In this document: positions 7,569 to 17,400 of the stretch, in pieces | Position numbering within the stretch: position 1 is the first letter of the stretch | Layout: each line of letters starts with the position of its first letter | DNA from: an uncultured Clostridia bacterium | Lineage (GTDB): Bacteria; Bacillota; Clostridia; Christensenellales; Aristaeellaceae | DNA: 64,000 bases | Assembly: GCA_947166705.1 (NCBI GenBank) | Contig: CAMVFE010000004.1 | Location: 1-64,000, forward strand | Direction: 5' to 3' | Notes under the pieces: model-generated | Told to the model about the DNA's origin: nothing | Database searches by the model: none | What the model saw: the letters and a program-made list of their open reading frames with translations, nothing else | Made by a program: the position numbers and the translations under genes

Positions 7569-10500
7569 ATGAGACGCTTATTCTGTATGATTCTTGCTGT
7601 TTGCCTGGCGGCGGGATGCTTTTCCGCCCTGGCGGAGGGAGAAACCTCCGCAGAGACGGGAAGCGGGATTCCGGAAGCCGGGGAAGTGATCTGCGGCTTT
7701 GAAACGAAGGAGGTCCGGGATTTCCCGCTGGCCGGCGGGAAACTGGTGCTCTTTGAGCATCAGCAGACCGGGGCTCCGCTTCTGTGGATTGCCAACAGCG
7801 ATACGAACAGGGTTTTCCAGATCGGATTCCGGACCAGGCCGCATGACGACATGGGCCTGCCGCATGTCTTTGAGCACGCGACGCTCTTCGGATCGGAGAA
7901 ATACCCTTCCACCAGCCTGTTCTTCAATCTGCTGTATCAGACCTACAACACCTTTATCAATGCCTTTACGATGGACGCGTGCACGGTATTCCCGCTGGCC
8001 TCGCTGAGCGAGGAGCAGCTGCTGCGCCTGGCCGACTATTATGTGGACAGCTGCTTCCATCCGATCATCATGACGGATGAAAGCATCTTCAGGACCCAGG
8101 CGTGGCATTACAAGCTGCCGGATCCGGAGGGCGAACTGTCCTACGAGGGCGTGGTTTACAGCGAGATGACCGGCGCCATGACGCTCGAGCGGACGGCCCT
8201 GGAGAACGCGAACGAGGCCGCGTTCCCGGGCTCCTCGCTGAGCTACAGCTACGGCGGGCTGCCGGAAGCCATCCCGGAGATGACCTGGGAGGACGTCAAA
8301 AACTTCCATAACCTGTACTATCATCCTTCGAACAGCTTCACCATCCTTTACGGTCAGCTGAACAACTATGAAGCGTTCCTGAAGCTGCTGGACGATGAGT
8401 TCCGGAAGTATGAGCGGAAGGAATTCCCCTTCGAGGACAGCGGATATACCCGGATCACGAAGCCGGTTACGGAAAAAATACCCTATCCCATGGCCGCCGG
8501 AACGGATCCGTCGAACCGGAGCTGCGTGACGTATTATATCCTTATGCCCGGCCTGCGGGAGGACGCGGAGCAGGAGAAGGTGATCGATCACCTGAGCCTG
8601 ATGCTGAACAGCCAGAGCTCCGGGCTGCAGCAGAAGATGAAGAAGCGCTTCCCCGCGGCGGCTTTCAGCTGCGGCCGGGAGGTTGCCGGACCGGACGACG
8701 CGATGATGATCCTGGCCACCGGAATGAACGAGGATGACGGCGAAGCATTCCGGGAGCTGGTGGATGAAGCGATCCGGGAGGCGGCGCAGAACGGATTCTC
8801 CGAAGAGGAGGCCGACAACATCATGACCGCGCAGCGGATTTCCTCCCTGCTGGCGATGGAATCCGGGGACCCCGTGAGTTCGCTGACGCAGAGTTTCATG
8901 TACAATTACGCGGTTACGGGCAATCCTTTCGAATATCAGGAACAGCGGGAAGCCCTGAAGCTGATCGCGGAGGAAAACAGGACGGGCGCCCTGAAGGAGG
9001 CCGCGGCCAAGTGGCTGGCCGGGAATCCGCTCTATACCCTGACGACCACCTATCCCGCTCCCGGAGAGAAGGAAAAGCAGGACGCCGCGCTGAAGGAAAA
9101 GCTGGCGGCGGTCAAGGCCGGCATGACGGAAGCGGAGCTGCAGGAAATCATTTCCGCGGGCGCAGAGGCGCCGAAGCAGGAAGACACTTCCGCAATGATG
9201 GCAGAAATCAAGGCGGTCGGCGCGGCGGATCTTCCGGAAGATTACCGCAGGTATGAACTGAGCGACGCAACGGATGAAAACGGCATCCGCTTCGTGGGCG
9301 CGGAGGCCGCCGTGGAGGGAATCGGACAGCCGATGCTCCTGCTGGACGCGGCGGCGCTGCCCCAGGAGGATATTCACTGGATGAAGCTGTTTACGCAGCT
9401 TCTGGGAAGCCTGGATACGGATACCCACACGAAGGAAGAGCTGGATGTTCTGACCGGAAGGTATCTCTACGGAAATGAATTCAATGTCAACATTCTGGAA
9501 GCCAGGGACAACACGATCCACCCCTACCTGAGCGTCAACTGGATGGCACTGGACGAGGATCTGGCCAGGGGATATGAGCTGGCGGAGGAGCTGCTGTTCC
9601 ACACGCAGTTCACGGATACCGCGCGGCTGACGGAGGAGATTTCCGCCCGGAAGACCGAGCTGCGCAGCCTGATCAACGGCGCCAGCTACCAGGTCATGCT
9701 GTACCGGGGACTGGCGGACCGTTATCCGTACTACAGGGCCGTCGATTATGTCAACTTCCTGCCGTATTACAGCTTCCTGGCGGAGCTGGAGAAGAAGGCC
9801 GCGGAGGATCCCGGAGCTGTTGCGGAGAAGCTGCGCGAGATCCAGGCGTTCTTCATGAACCGGGCAGGCGCGATCGCGGCCTGTGCCGGTAGCCGGGAGA
9901 CCCTGGAGGCGAACCGTACGCACGCGGAGGCCTTCCTGATGAAGCTGGACAGCAGGGAAGCGGAGAGCGCGGAATGGAACCTGCCGGTTCCCGAGGGAAA
10001 CGAGGCGCTGATCGACGACGGGAATATCCAGTACAACTGCGTCATCGCCACACTGGACGACCTGGGGCTGGAGGAGCTTGATTACGGCCTGGCGGCCGTC
10101 TGCGCGCTGGTGACGGATCAGATTCTGATGCCGGTTCTTCGGGATCAGATGGGCGTCTATACGCCGATGAACCGGGTGATCATGGATAAGGGCATGTATC
10201 TGATCAGCTACCGGGATCCCGGGCTCCGGGCAACCTTTGATGTCTATGCCTCCCTGGCTGACCGGATCGCGGAGCTGAAGACGGACCAGGAGACCCTGGA
10301 CGGATACATCATGAGTTCCTATTCAGCGCTGGCGAAGCCTCAGGGCGAGCTGAACGGCGCGCTCACCGCGCTGAACAACCATCTGAAAGGATACGATCAG
10401 GATCTCAAGCTGCGGTGCATGCGGCAGCTGAAGACCGTGACGCCGGAAACCGTTTCGAAGGCCGCGGAGCTTTACCGCAGAGCCTGGGAGAGCGGCGTGC

Positions 10501-10994
10501 ATTCCACCTCTGGCAGCGCCGCGGCGATCAATGCCGCAGCGGATCTCTTCACCAGCGTCCTGAATCCTTTCGGCGCGCAGGACGTCTCCGGGATGGCGCT
10601 GACGGATCTGCCGGAGGATCATCCGGCTTACGGGGCCGTCCGGTTCCTGTTTGAGAACCGGCTGATGCCCGCGGACGGGGAAAACCGGATCCGCCCGGAT
10701 GAGGAAGCCACGGCAGGAGACACTGCGGCCGTCCTGTTTGCGGCGCTGGGACTCGGCGCAGCGGATGATCCCGCGGGGATGGATACGCTTGCTCAGTACG
10801 GCATCCTGCCCGCGGGCGCAACGCAGGAAACGCCCCTGACCCGGACCCTCTACGGCCAGGTGATCGCCGGCCTTGGCGCGGCCCTTGGCCAGCAGCTTCC
10901 CGTTGAGGACATGGGCGAGCACGGGGAAAGCGTCATGACCCGGGGCGAGATGGCCCGGAGCCTGGCGCCGCTGTTCGGATACGCGGGAGAATAA
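7569..10994 (+). CDS. Exported M16C (PreP-like) zinc metallopeptidase with SLH-like C-terminus
   Basis: A 1141-residue M16C-family peptidase, a type that degrades peptides inside a closed chamber. The N-terminus is a signal peptide (MRRLFCMILAVCLAAGCFSALAEG); cleavage after SALA is likely, and the AAGC is only a weak lipobox. The inverted zinc motif HVFEH gives His99, Glu102 and His103. Glu199 in VVYSEMTG, exactly 100 residues later, is the expected third ligand. The middle part fits the M16C-associated region and the inactive second half. From about residue 1014 the sequence changes to SLH-like repeats (HPAYGAVRFLFENRLM, then a second weaker unit to the end). That would tie the enzyme to the cell wall. 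Intracellular and organellar relatives lack both export and SLH parts. The ATG has AGAAGGA upstream. Confidence 0.88.
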   Translation: MRRLFCMILAVCLAAGCFSALAEGETSAETGSGIPEAGEVICGFETKEVRDFPLAGGKLVLFEHQQTGAPLLWIANSDTNRVFQIGFRTRPHDDMGLPHVFEHATLFGSEKYPSTSLFFNLLYQTYNTFINAFTMDACTVFPLASLSEEQLLRLADYYVDSCFHPIIMTDESIFRTQAWHYKLPDPEGELSYEGVVYSEMTGAMTLERTALENANEAAFPGSSLSYSYGGLPEAIPEMTWEDVKNFHNLYYHPSNSFTILYGQLNNYEAFLKLLDDEFRKYERKEFPFEDSGYTRITKPVTEKIPYPMAAGTDPSNRSCVTYYILMPGLREDAEQEKVIDHLSLMLNSQSSGLQQKMKKRFPAAAFSCGREVAGPDDAMMILATGMNEDDGEAFRELVDEAIREAAQNGFSEEEADNIMTAQRISSLLAMESGDPVSSLTQSFMYNYAVTGNPFEYQEQREALKLIAEENRTGALKEAAAKWLAGNPLYTLTTTYPAPGEKEKQDAALKEKLAAVKAGMTEAELQEIISAGAEAPKQEDTSAMMAEIKAVGAADLPEDYRRYELSDATDENGIRFVGAEAAVEGIGQPMLLLDAAALPQEDIHWMKLFTQLLGSLDTDTHTKEELDVLTGRYLYGNEFNVNILEARDNTIHPYLSVNWMALDEDLARGYELAEELLFHTQFTDTARLTEEISARKTELRSLINGASYQVMLYRGLADRYPYYRAVDYVNFLPYYSFLAELEKKAAEDPGAVAEKLREIQAFFMNRAGAIAACAGSRETLEANRTHAEAFLMKLDSREAESAEWNLPVPEGNEALIDDGNIQYNCVIATLDDLGLEELDYGLAAVCALVTDQILMPVLRDQMGVYTPMNRVIMDKGMYLISYRDPGLRATFDVYASLADRIAELKTDQETLDGYIMSSYSALAKPQGELNGALTALNNHLKGYDQDLKLRCMRQLKTVTPETVSKAAELYRRAWESGVHSTSGSAAAINAAADLFTSVLNPFGAQDVSGMALTDLPEDHPAYGAVRFLFENRLMPADGENRIRPDEEATAGDTAAVLFAALGLGAADDPAGMDTLAQYGILPAGATQETPLTRTLYGQVIAGLGAALGQQLPVEDMGEHGESVMTRGEMARSLAPLFGYAGE

Positions 10995-11086
10995 GGAAAA
11001 GGAACCGAAGCGCTCCATCCGGCCCGGAAAAAGAGAAATTACGAACAATCTGACATAATATGAAGGATTCTTCATCAGTCCGTTTC

Positions 11087-11123
11087 GTCCCCGGCTCCGC
11101 CGGGGACTTTGCTTTGCTGTTTT
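11087..11123 (+). terminator. Intrinsic terminator after the M16 peptidase gene
   Basis: GTCCCCGGC (11087-11095) pairs perfectly with GCCGGGGAC (11099-11107) around a TCC loop, followed by TTTGCTTTGCTGTTTT. A strong stem with an interrupted T-rich tract is typical of a factor-independent terminator. It separates the peptidase gene from the giant surface-protein gene. Confidence 0.75.
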
Positions 11124-11262
11124 CACACAAATGGATGCATTACGTAGTTTGGTATTTCTCCGAAGCGCCATAACCGACCTGAGTCGAGCAAGAACTGTCA
11201 GATAAAAAGAAAAATAATTGAAATGATTTTGAAATAAATTCACCGAACAACCCCTTGGAGTG

Positions 11263-11291
11263 TTGTTTTTCAGGACAAATTCTGATAAAGT
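11263..11291 (+). promoter_or_regulatory. Possible promoter of the giant surface-protein gene
   Basis: A weak -35 TTGTTT (11263-11268) and a -10 TAAAGT (11286-11291) lie 17 bases apart, and TGA directly before the -10 (11283-11285) gives a TGn extension. Transcription from here would start near 11298 and include the whole hairpin leader (about 170 bases). Neither hexamer is strong, so this is the best candidate rather than a firm call. Confidence 0.4.
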
Positions 11292-11332
11292 ATTTACATC
11301 CCGTCTATCACGATACCCTTTTTGGCCATAAA

Positions 11333-11422
11333 GCCCGAAAATCGGGCATCCGGCAGGCAGAACCGCGCCTGTCGTGTTTGGGCATCCCCGGAACAGGGAT
11401 GTTAAGAAGGTCCCCGGGGGAC
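11333..11422 (+). promoter_or_regulatory. Structured 5' leader with four consecutive hairpins
   Basis: Four stems follow one another just upstream of the giant gene. GCCCGA/TCGGGC (11333-11347) has an AAA loop. GGCAGGC/GCCTGTC (11352-11373) has one G-U pair. CATCCC/GGGATG (11383-11401) and GTCCCC/GGGGAC (11410-11422) complete the row. CCCCGG at 11386-11391 could instead pair with CCGGGG at 11414-11419, so the last two stems have a mutually exclusive alternative. The ribosome-binding region GTGGGG at 11457-11462 could also pair with a CCCC stretch of the leader. I compared it by eye with c-di-GMP, ZTP and TPP riboswitch patterns and found no match. The stems are seen; a regulatory role is inference. 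Confidence 0.5.
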
Positions 11423-11470
11423 GGGAAACGGCAATCGATAATCACCATCAGGAATAGTGGGGTTAAGGAT

Positions 11471-14400
11471 ATGGAAATTCGGCATCGCAGGATTCTTTCT
11501 CTCGTCAGCGCTACGGTGATGTTCTTCTCGAACATGCCTTTATCCGTGTTTGCGGAGGAAGGGGCGGAAATCCCCGAATCTGTCATGGAGGAAGCCTTTA
11601 CCGGAGAGGTTCCGGAGGCTCCGGCTGCGGAAAAACTGGTGCCGAAGCAGGCCCGGGAGGAAGCGCCGGCGGCGCAGAATCCGGAACCGGCTCCCAGAGC
11701 GGAGACTCCCGTTCAGGAAGAGCCCGCGCCGCAGCAGGCTGAAGCCCCGGGAAAGGAAGAGCCCGCGCTGCAGCAGGAAGATGCTCCGGCAAAGGAGGAA
11801 TCCGCGCCCCAGCAGGCTGAAGCTCCCAGACAGGAGAGAGCTCCGGAAAGCCGGACCGAACAGAAGCCTGCCGAAGAGCAACAGGCGGCACCGCGGCAGG
11901 CGGATGCTCCCTCCGTTCAGCAGGATGCTCCCAAAGAAGCTTCCGAACCTCGGAAGGTTTCCGCCGCGACGAATACTCCGATTCCGCTGCCTGAGATCCT
12001 GCCGGACGCGGAGATGGCGGTTGGAGATGAAACGGAGCTGCAGCTTCCGGCGTATGGAAGCGTCCTGGTGAAGCTGAATGTCCGGAAAACCGCGGATATC
12101 ATCATCAGGACAACCGGCGTACCGGTCTGGATGGACGCAAAGCAGGAGGACGGCAGCTCGTCCCGTTATCTGCCGGACGAGCAGGGCCTGATGAACGCAT
12201 CCTTCAAAGCGAAGGCGGGAATCTGGATGCTGACCTTTGCGGCCCAGCAGCCCGGAGACAGCGGGAAGCTGACCGTTGAGGTCCTGCAGGATGTTCCGGA
12301 AGAGAAGCCTGAAGCTGCCAAATCGGAGCCTGCGGAAGTGACGGAAGAAGTACAGGACGAAGTTCCGGCGGAAGAAGCAGGGGAGAGCGAAGAGACCGAA
12401 GTAACTGAAGAGACCGAGGATATCAAGGAAACCGAAACAACCGAAGAAACCGAGGAGACCGGAGAAACCGAGGAAACCAAGGAAACCAAGGAGTCTGAAG
12501 AAACCGAGGAGAGCGGGGAAACAAACGAGACTGAACTGGCCGAAGAAACTGAAACAACCGAAGAGACTGAGGAATCCGAGGAGACCGAAGAGATTGAGGA
12601 AACTGAGGAGACTGAAGAGATCGAGGAGACCGGGGAAACAAACAAGACTGAACTGACTGAAGCAACTGAAGCAACCGAGGAAACCGAAGCAACTGAAGCA
12701 ACCGAGGAGACTGAGGCAACCGAGGTAACAGAAGAAACTGGGGAAACCGAAGAATCAGAAGAAACAGAAGAGACCGGGGAAGCCGAAGCATCCGAAGCAC
12801 CCGAAGAGACTGAGGAGCCCGGCATCGTCGCGCTGACGGAAGAACAGCTGAATGTGACGCCGATCACCGGCGGTTCCCTGGACAGCCTGCTGGCGGAGGT
12901 CGGCCTGACCGCCGAAAAGACAGAGAAGCTTTCCGGCCCGATGAAGCTGCGCAGCAGGAATGCCGCTGCCGCGCCTGAAAACGGAAGTGTTACGGAATAC
13001 GCGGCTTTCGAAATCGAGCCGAAGGATGAGTACCTGACCGAAAACGGCACCTATCGGGTGACCGTGTCTCTGGACAGCATCAATCTGAATGACCGGATTC
13101 CTGAAAACGCGAAAATCACGGGGATCAATTACGCGCTGTATCATATTGCCTCCGCGGAGGGCGCAAACTTTATCCGGGAGACCCTTGTGCCCGAAGTGGA
13201 CGACGCGGGCCATATTCTGCGCGCATTCACATTCGAGACGGGTTCTTTCTCTCCGTTTATCCTGCGGTATACGGTGGAATTCCATTTCGGGGACGCGGAA
13301 GCGGTGATCGAAGGCGGAACGCAGATTCTGCTGTCCGACCTGATCCGCCTGCTGGATATCCGGGATGCCGAAGGCCGGCAGATCGACGTTCAGCGGGTTG
13401 AGTCCGTCGAATCCTCCGACGGTAATCTCGTGTCCGCGGAGGAGGTTTCCGGCACGGTTTCCGTGAACGGTACGGATACGGATGCCGGACGGAAGGATTT
13501 CCTGCTGACCAGCAAGGCCCCCTTCACCAGCGCGGAACAGCTGATTCTGCATCTGGCGGAAACGGAAGATCAAGAAGCGGAAACTGTGGCGGTCGGGCTT
13601 ACGGACGAGCAGGGCGAAGTCTATTCCCTGAACGACGAAAGAGCGACAGTGGAGGTATATGCAGCATCCTCCACCAGCAACCTGGCCCGGAACGGCCAGA
13701 TCAGCCTGAAGCTTGATTTTGACCTGACCGGAGACGCGCTGGACGCGGCGAAGGAATGCTACCATGTGGAAGCCATCAGCGCGGAGAAAACGCGGAAGGT
13801 CTACGACATGGTTTACGACCTTTCCGACGCGATTAACGGAAACGACGCCCTGCTGTCCGGGCTGATGAGCGGCAGCGGGGATATTATGCAGAACGGTTAC
13901 TCCGTGGGATCCTACGAGGTCTCCGGGGACAAGATCTATCTGCATCTGTTCGGCGGCACCGGCATGGACGAAGATACCACCCGTGCGTTCGGTACGGTGT
14001 CCTTCAGGGCCAGTTTTGACGAATCCAAGGTCGGAAACCGGGAAAGCGCCGATTTACGGTTCCCCGGATCCGAGGAGCCTGTTCCGGTTACCTTCGAGCC
14101 CTTCCAGTACAGGGACGGCTCCAAGAACGCGGAAAGCGGAACCGTCACGATTTATCCGGAACAGTATGAGAAGCGGAACGGCATGCAGGTATACTACATC
14201 CAATATACGGCTGTGCTGGAGCAGAAGGTCGGACTGGAGAACGTGACCTTCTGGGACACCATCGAGGACGCGTATCAGTATCTTGACCCGGACAGCGTCC
14301 GGGTGGACGGAGCCCCCGTGACACCCAGCGTGGACAACAAGACCTTCACCGTGTCCGCGGGCAGCCTGACGGCCAACACGCCGAAGATGGTAACATACCG

Positions 14401-17400
14401 CACCTTTGTCACGAAGGACGCCGTGGATGCGGCCGGCGGATCGATCAGGCTTTCCAACAGCGCCAAGTGGAATTCTCTGGGGTCCGGGGATATTCCCGGC
14501 GGGCGCGCGGACGTCAGTGTGACCACCGGCAAACCCGACGGCGGCAGCAAAAGCGTGACCGCCAAGGACGCCTCCGGGAACGACCAGACCGGAACCAACC
14601 TGAGCATCAAGACCAGGGAAAACGATACGGACATCCATGTTCTGACCTATACGCTGAATATCAGCGAGCCCTATCCGGCCGCGGATCTGACGCTGACGGA
14701 CACCTTCGGTTCCCTGCAGAGCTTCGACAGCTCCTACGGCGTCGTGATCACCAGACCGGACGGCTCCACGGTGCAGGTTCCTTCCAGCAGTCTGACGGTC
14801 AGCGGAAATCAGTTTGTGCTGAATCTCGATGAAGCGCTGGGCGGACCGATCCAGGCCGACCAGAATTACAAAATCACCTATCAGACCACAACCACCGCGA
14901 AGGGCGAACAGATCGACAACAGCGCGAGCTGGGAGATCGACGGGCATTCCGGCCTGCCCGGGGGGAATACGAGCGTGGCCTTTACGGAACCCGGCGTGAA
15001 GCCCGGCACCAAGACCGCCGTGGGCAGCAAGGTGATGGAGGTCAGCGGGGCAGGACCTTATCGGATCAAATGGCAGCTGGTGATCAACGAGGACTTCGTG
15101 AACGCTCCCGGCAGCCTGACGCTGACCGATACCTACGGGAGCTATCAGTCCCTGGTGAAGAATACGCTGGAGATCGCGGACCGGAACACCTGGAATACCT
15201 ATAAAATCGGAACGGATTTCCCGGACAGCCTGGTCAGCGACCAGGGCGGAAGCTTCCGGATGGATCTGGTCCAGGTTCTGGATGCCGTGAACAGCCAATA
15301 CGCCTATCAAACGATTGCACTGGCTCCCAACAAGGACTATGTCATCACCTATGAGACCGAAGTGGACGCGGAGACCCTTGAGAGCGCGGGGCATGATCTG
15401 ACGGCCGTGAATACCGCGGCCTGGGTTATGGACGGGAAAAACATCCCCGGCGGCGAGGACTCCGTGGAAGTGAAGCACCTGAGCTATGTCCCCGGAAGCA
15501 AAGCCTGGTCCCGGAAGGACGGAACCCAGTACACGAAAGTGGACGGGAATCAGGCGCTGATTCACTATACCCTGACCATTCAGGAACCCGCCGCCATGAC
15601 GCACGCCGTGCTGACGGATACGCTGCGCGGAAATCAGACCATTCCCGCGGACGGCAGCATCACCGTCAGGGGAAGCGACGGAACGGAAGTCACGGTGAAC
15701 GCCGCTTCATATTTCAACGCGGAAACGAAGACCCTGACCATGGATCTTGCCCAGGCACTGGCGGATCAGGGCAGCTTCAGGGCCGACGTAACGTATACCG
15801 TGGAATACGATGCCCTCGTGTCCCTTACGGACGGACGCGCAGACAATATCGTGAATTCGGCGGAGTGGAACCTGACTGGAACGGACGGCTATACGGAGGG
15901 CGTGGACGGCGGAGAGAACGGTCCCGGCACACTGACGGAAGAGAAGTTCAGCCCGGGCACCAAGACCATGACCGGCATTACGGACAGCCAGGGCGGCGCG
16001 CTGAAGCAGAACGGTACCGCCTGGGTCTCCGCGGGGGAGCCTCCCTATACGCTGAACTACGAAATCCGGATCAACGAGGACAGAACGCCGACCGAAAGCG
16101 CGGTGCTGACGGATACATACAGCGAGTTTGAAAGCATCGTGCCCGGAAGCGTGAAAGTGATCATCGGCAGCGGCGACGGCGCGAAGGAGCTCAGCGGCGT
16201 GACGATAACGGACAATCCGTCCGAACACAGCTTTACCCTGAACCTGATGGCTGTGCTGACCGCGCAGGGCCTGACATTCCAGCCCAAAACGGATTACACG
16301 GTCACGTATCAGACGACCACCGGCACTTCCTATTCAGAGAGCGATACAAATAAAATCATCAACAGGGCCAAATGGACCTTTGACGGAACGAATCAGCCCG
16401 AATCGACCACCACCACGGTGATCAGGAAGGGCATGAAGCTGAAGAAAACAGTTGAGTATACGCGTGATGCCGAATCCGGAGCTCCGGGATACGGCGGAAC
16501 AGCGGCCTATATCATTACGGTCGGAGAAGCGGGAAAAGAAATTCCGGCGGATTACACGGTCACCGATTATCCGCTGCCGCTGCAGATGTGGTCCGCACAG
16601 GACAGCGTGAAGCTGACGGTTACGGCCGCAGGAGCAGGCCGCATTTATACGATTCAGAACAGCCAGGATAGCTTTGGCGAATTTACCTACAGCCACGCGT
16701 ACAACCAGGGGAACGTGTTCTATTCCGGGACCCAGGACAGCAACAGCCCCCGGTTTACCTTCAAGTTCAAAGAGAATACCACCGGCCCCGTGACGATGAC
16801 CTTCACCATGGATGTTGTCAACGCGGCGCAGGCCAAGGCCGCCGGGATCTTCGGCGACAAGGATGTCACCAACCGGGTGACCGGAAGCGACGGTACGGAA
16901 AGCGAAACGTCTTTCCCCATCGGACTGCCGGAACGGAAGGCGGCCAAGGTGGAGAAGGCATTCTCCGAATTCAATTCCCAGACCGCGGTATCTTCCTGGT
17001 CCGTGCTGGTGACGCCTCCGAACGGCGAAAGCCTGGAGGACTATGAGCTGGCGGACGACTGGAACAGATTCTCCACCATTTCGGCGGAGGACGCGGAAAC
17101 CTCCGCCAAAAAGGGTACGGATTTCAGCGGCTTTAAGGTGACATCCAAGGACGGCGGTACGGTCTACGCGGAAAACACGGATTACGCTGTCACCAACGGA
17201 TACGGAAGCTTTACGCTGAAATTCCTGAATAACAGTATCACAGATCCCGTGAAGGTGACCTACGAGCTGGCCTATCCCTCCTGGGATTATGCCGTCGGCA
17301 GCGACATCTACATGCAGAACCATGTCAAAATCACCGGGGCCGGACAGACCAGCCCGGATGATGAAGACACCGCGGAAGGCTCCTACGAGAACACCGATCT

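Larger units (their letters stand above)
10995..11470 (+). other. Long intergenic region before the giant gene
   Basis: This 476-base gap is the longest non-coding stretch in the window and is visibly richer in A and T than its surroundings, especially 11125-11300. It contains the terminator of the M16 gene (11087-11123), a possible extended -10 promoter (11263-11291) and a leader with four successive hairpins (11333-11422). The frame of the giant gene stays open up to 11255, but that extension lacks a ribosome-binding site and a signal sequence at its start, so I treat it as untranslated. Confidence 0.7.

Noticed and set aside
7603-7620. A lipoprotein signal in the M16 peptidase (AAGC)
   Set aside because: The -3 position is Ala rather than Leu, Val or Ile, and a good type I cleavage site follows; lipidation is possible but not supported.
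11255-11470. An in-frame N-terminal extension of the giant protein
   Set aside because: It would place the signal peptide about 72 residues inside the protein, covers the hairpin leader, and has no ribosome-binding site; ATG 11471 fits better.
11300-11470. A c-di-GMP, ZTP or TPP riboswitch in the leader
   Set aside because: The conserved bases of these classes could not be matched by eye. I keep only the claim of strong secondary structure.
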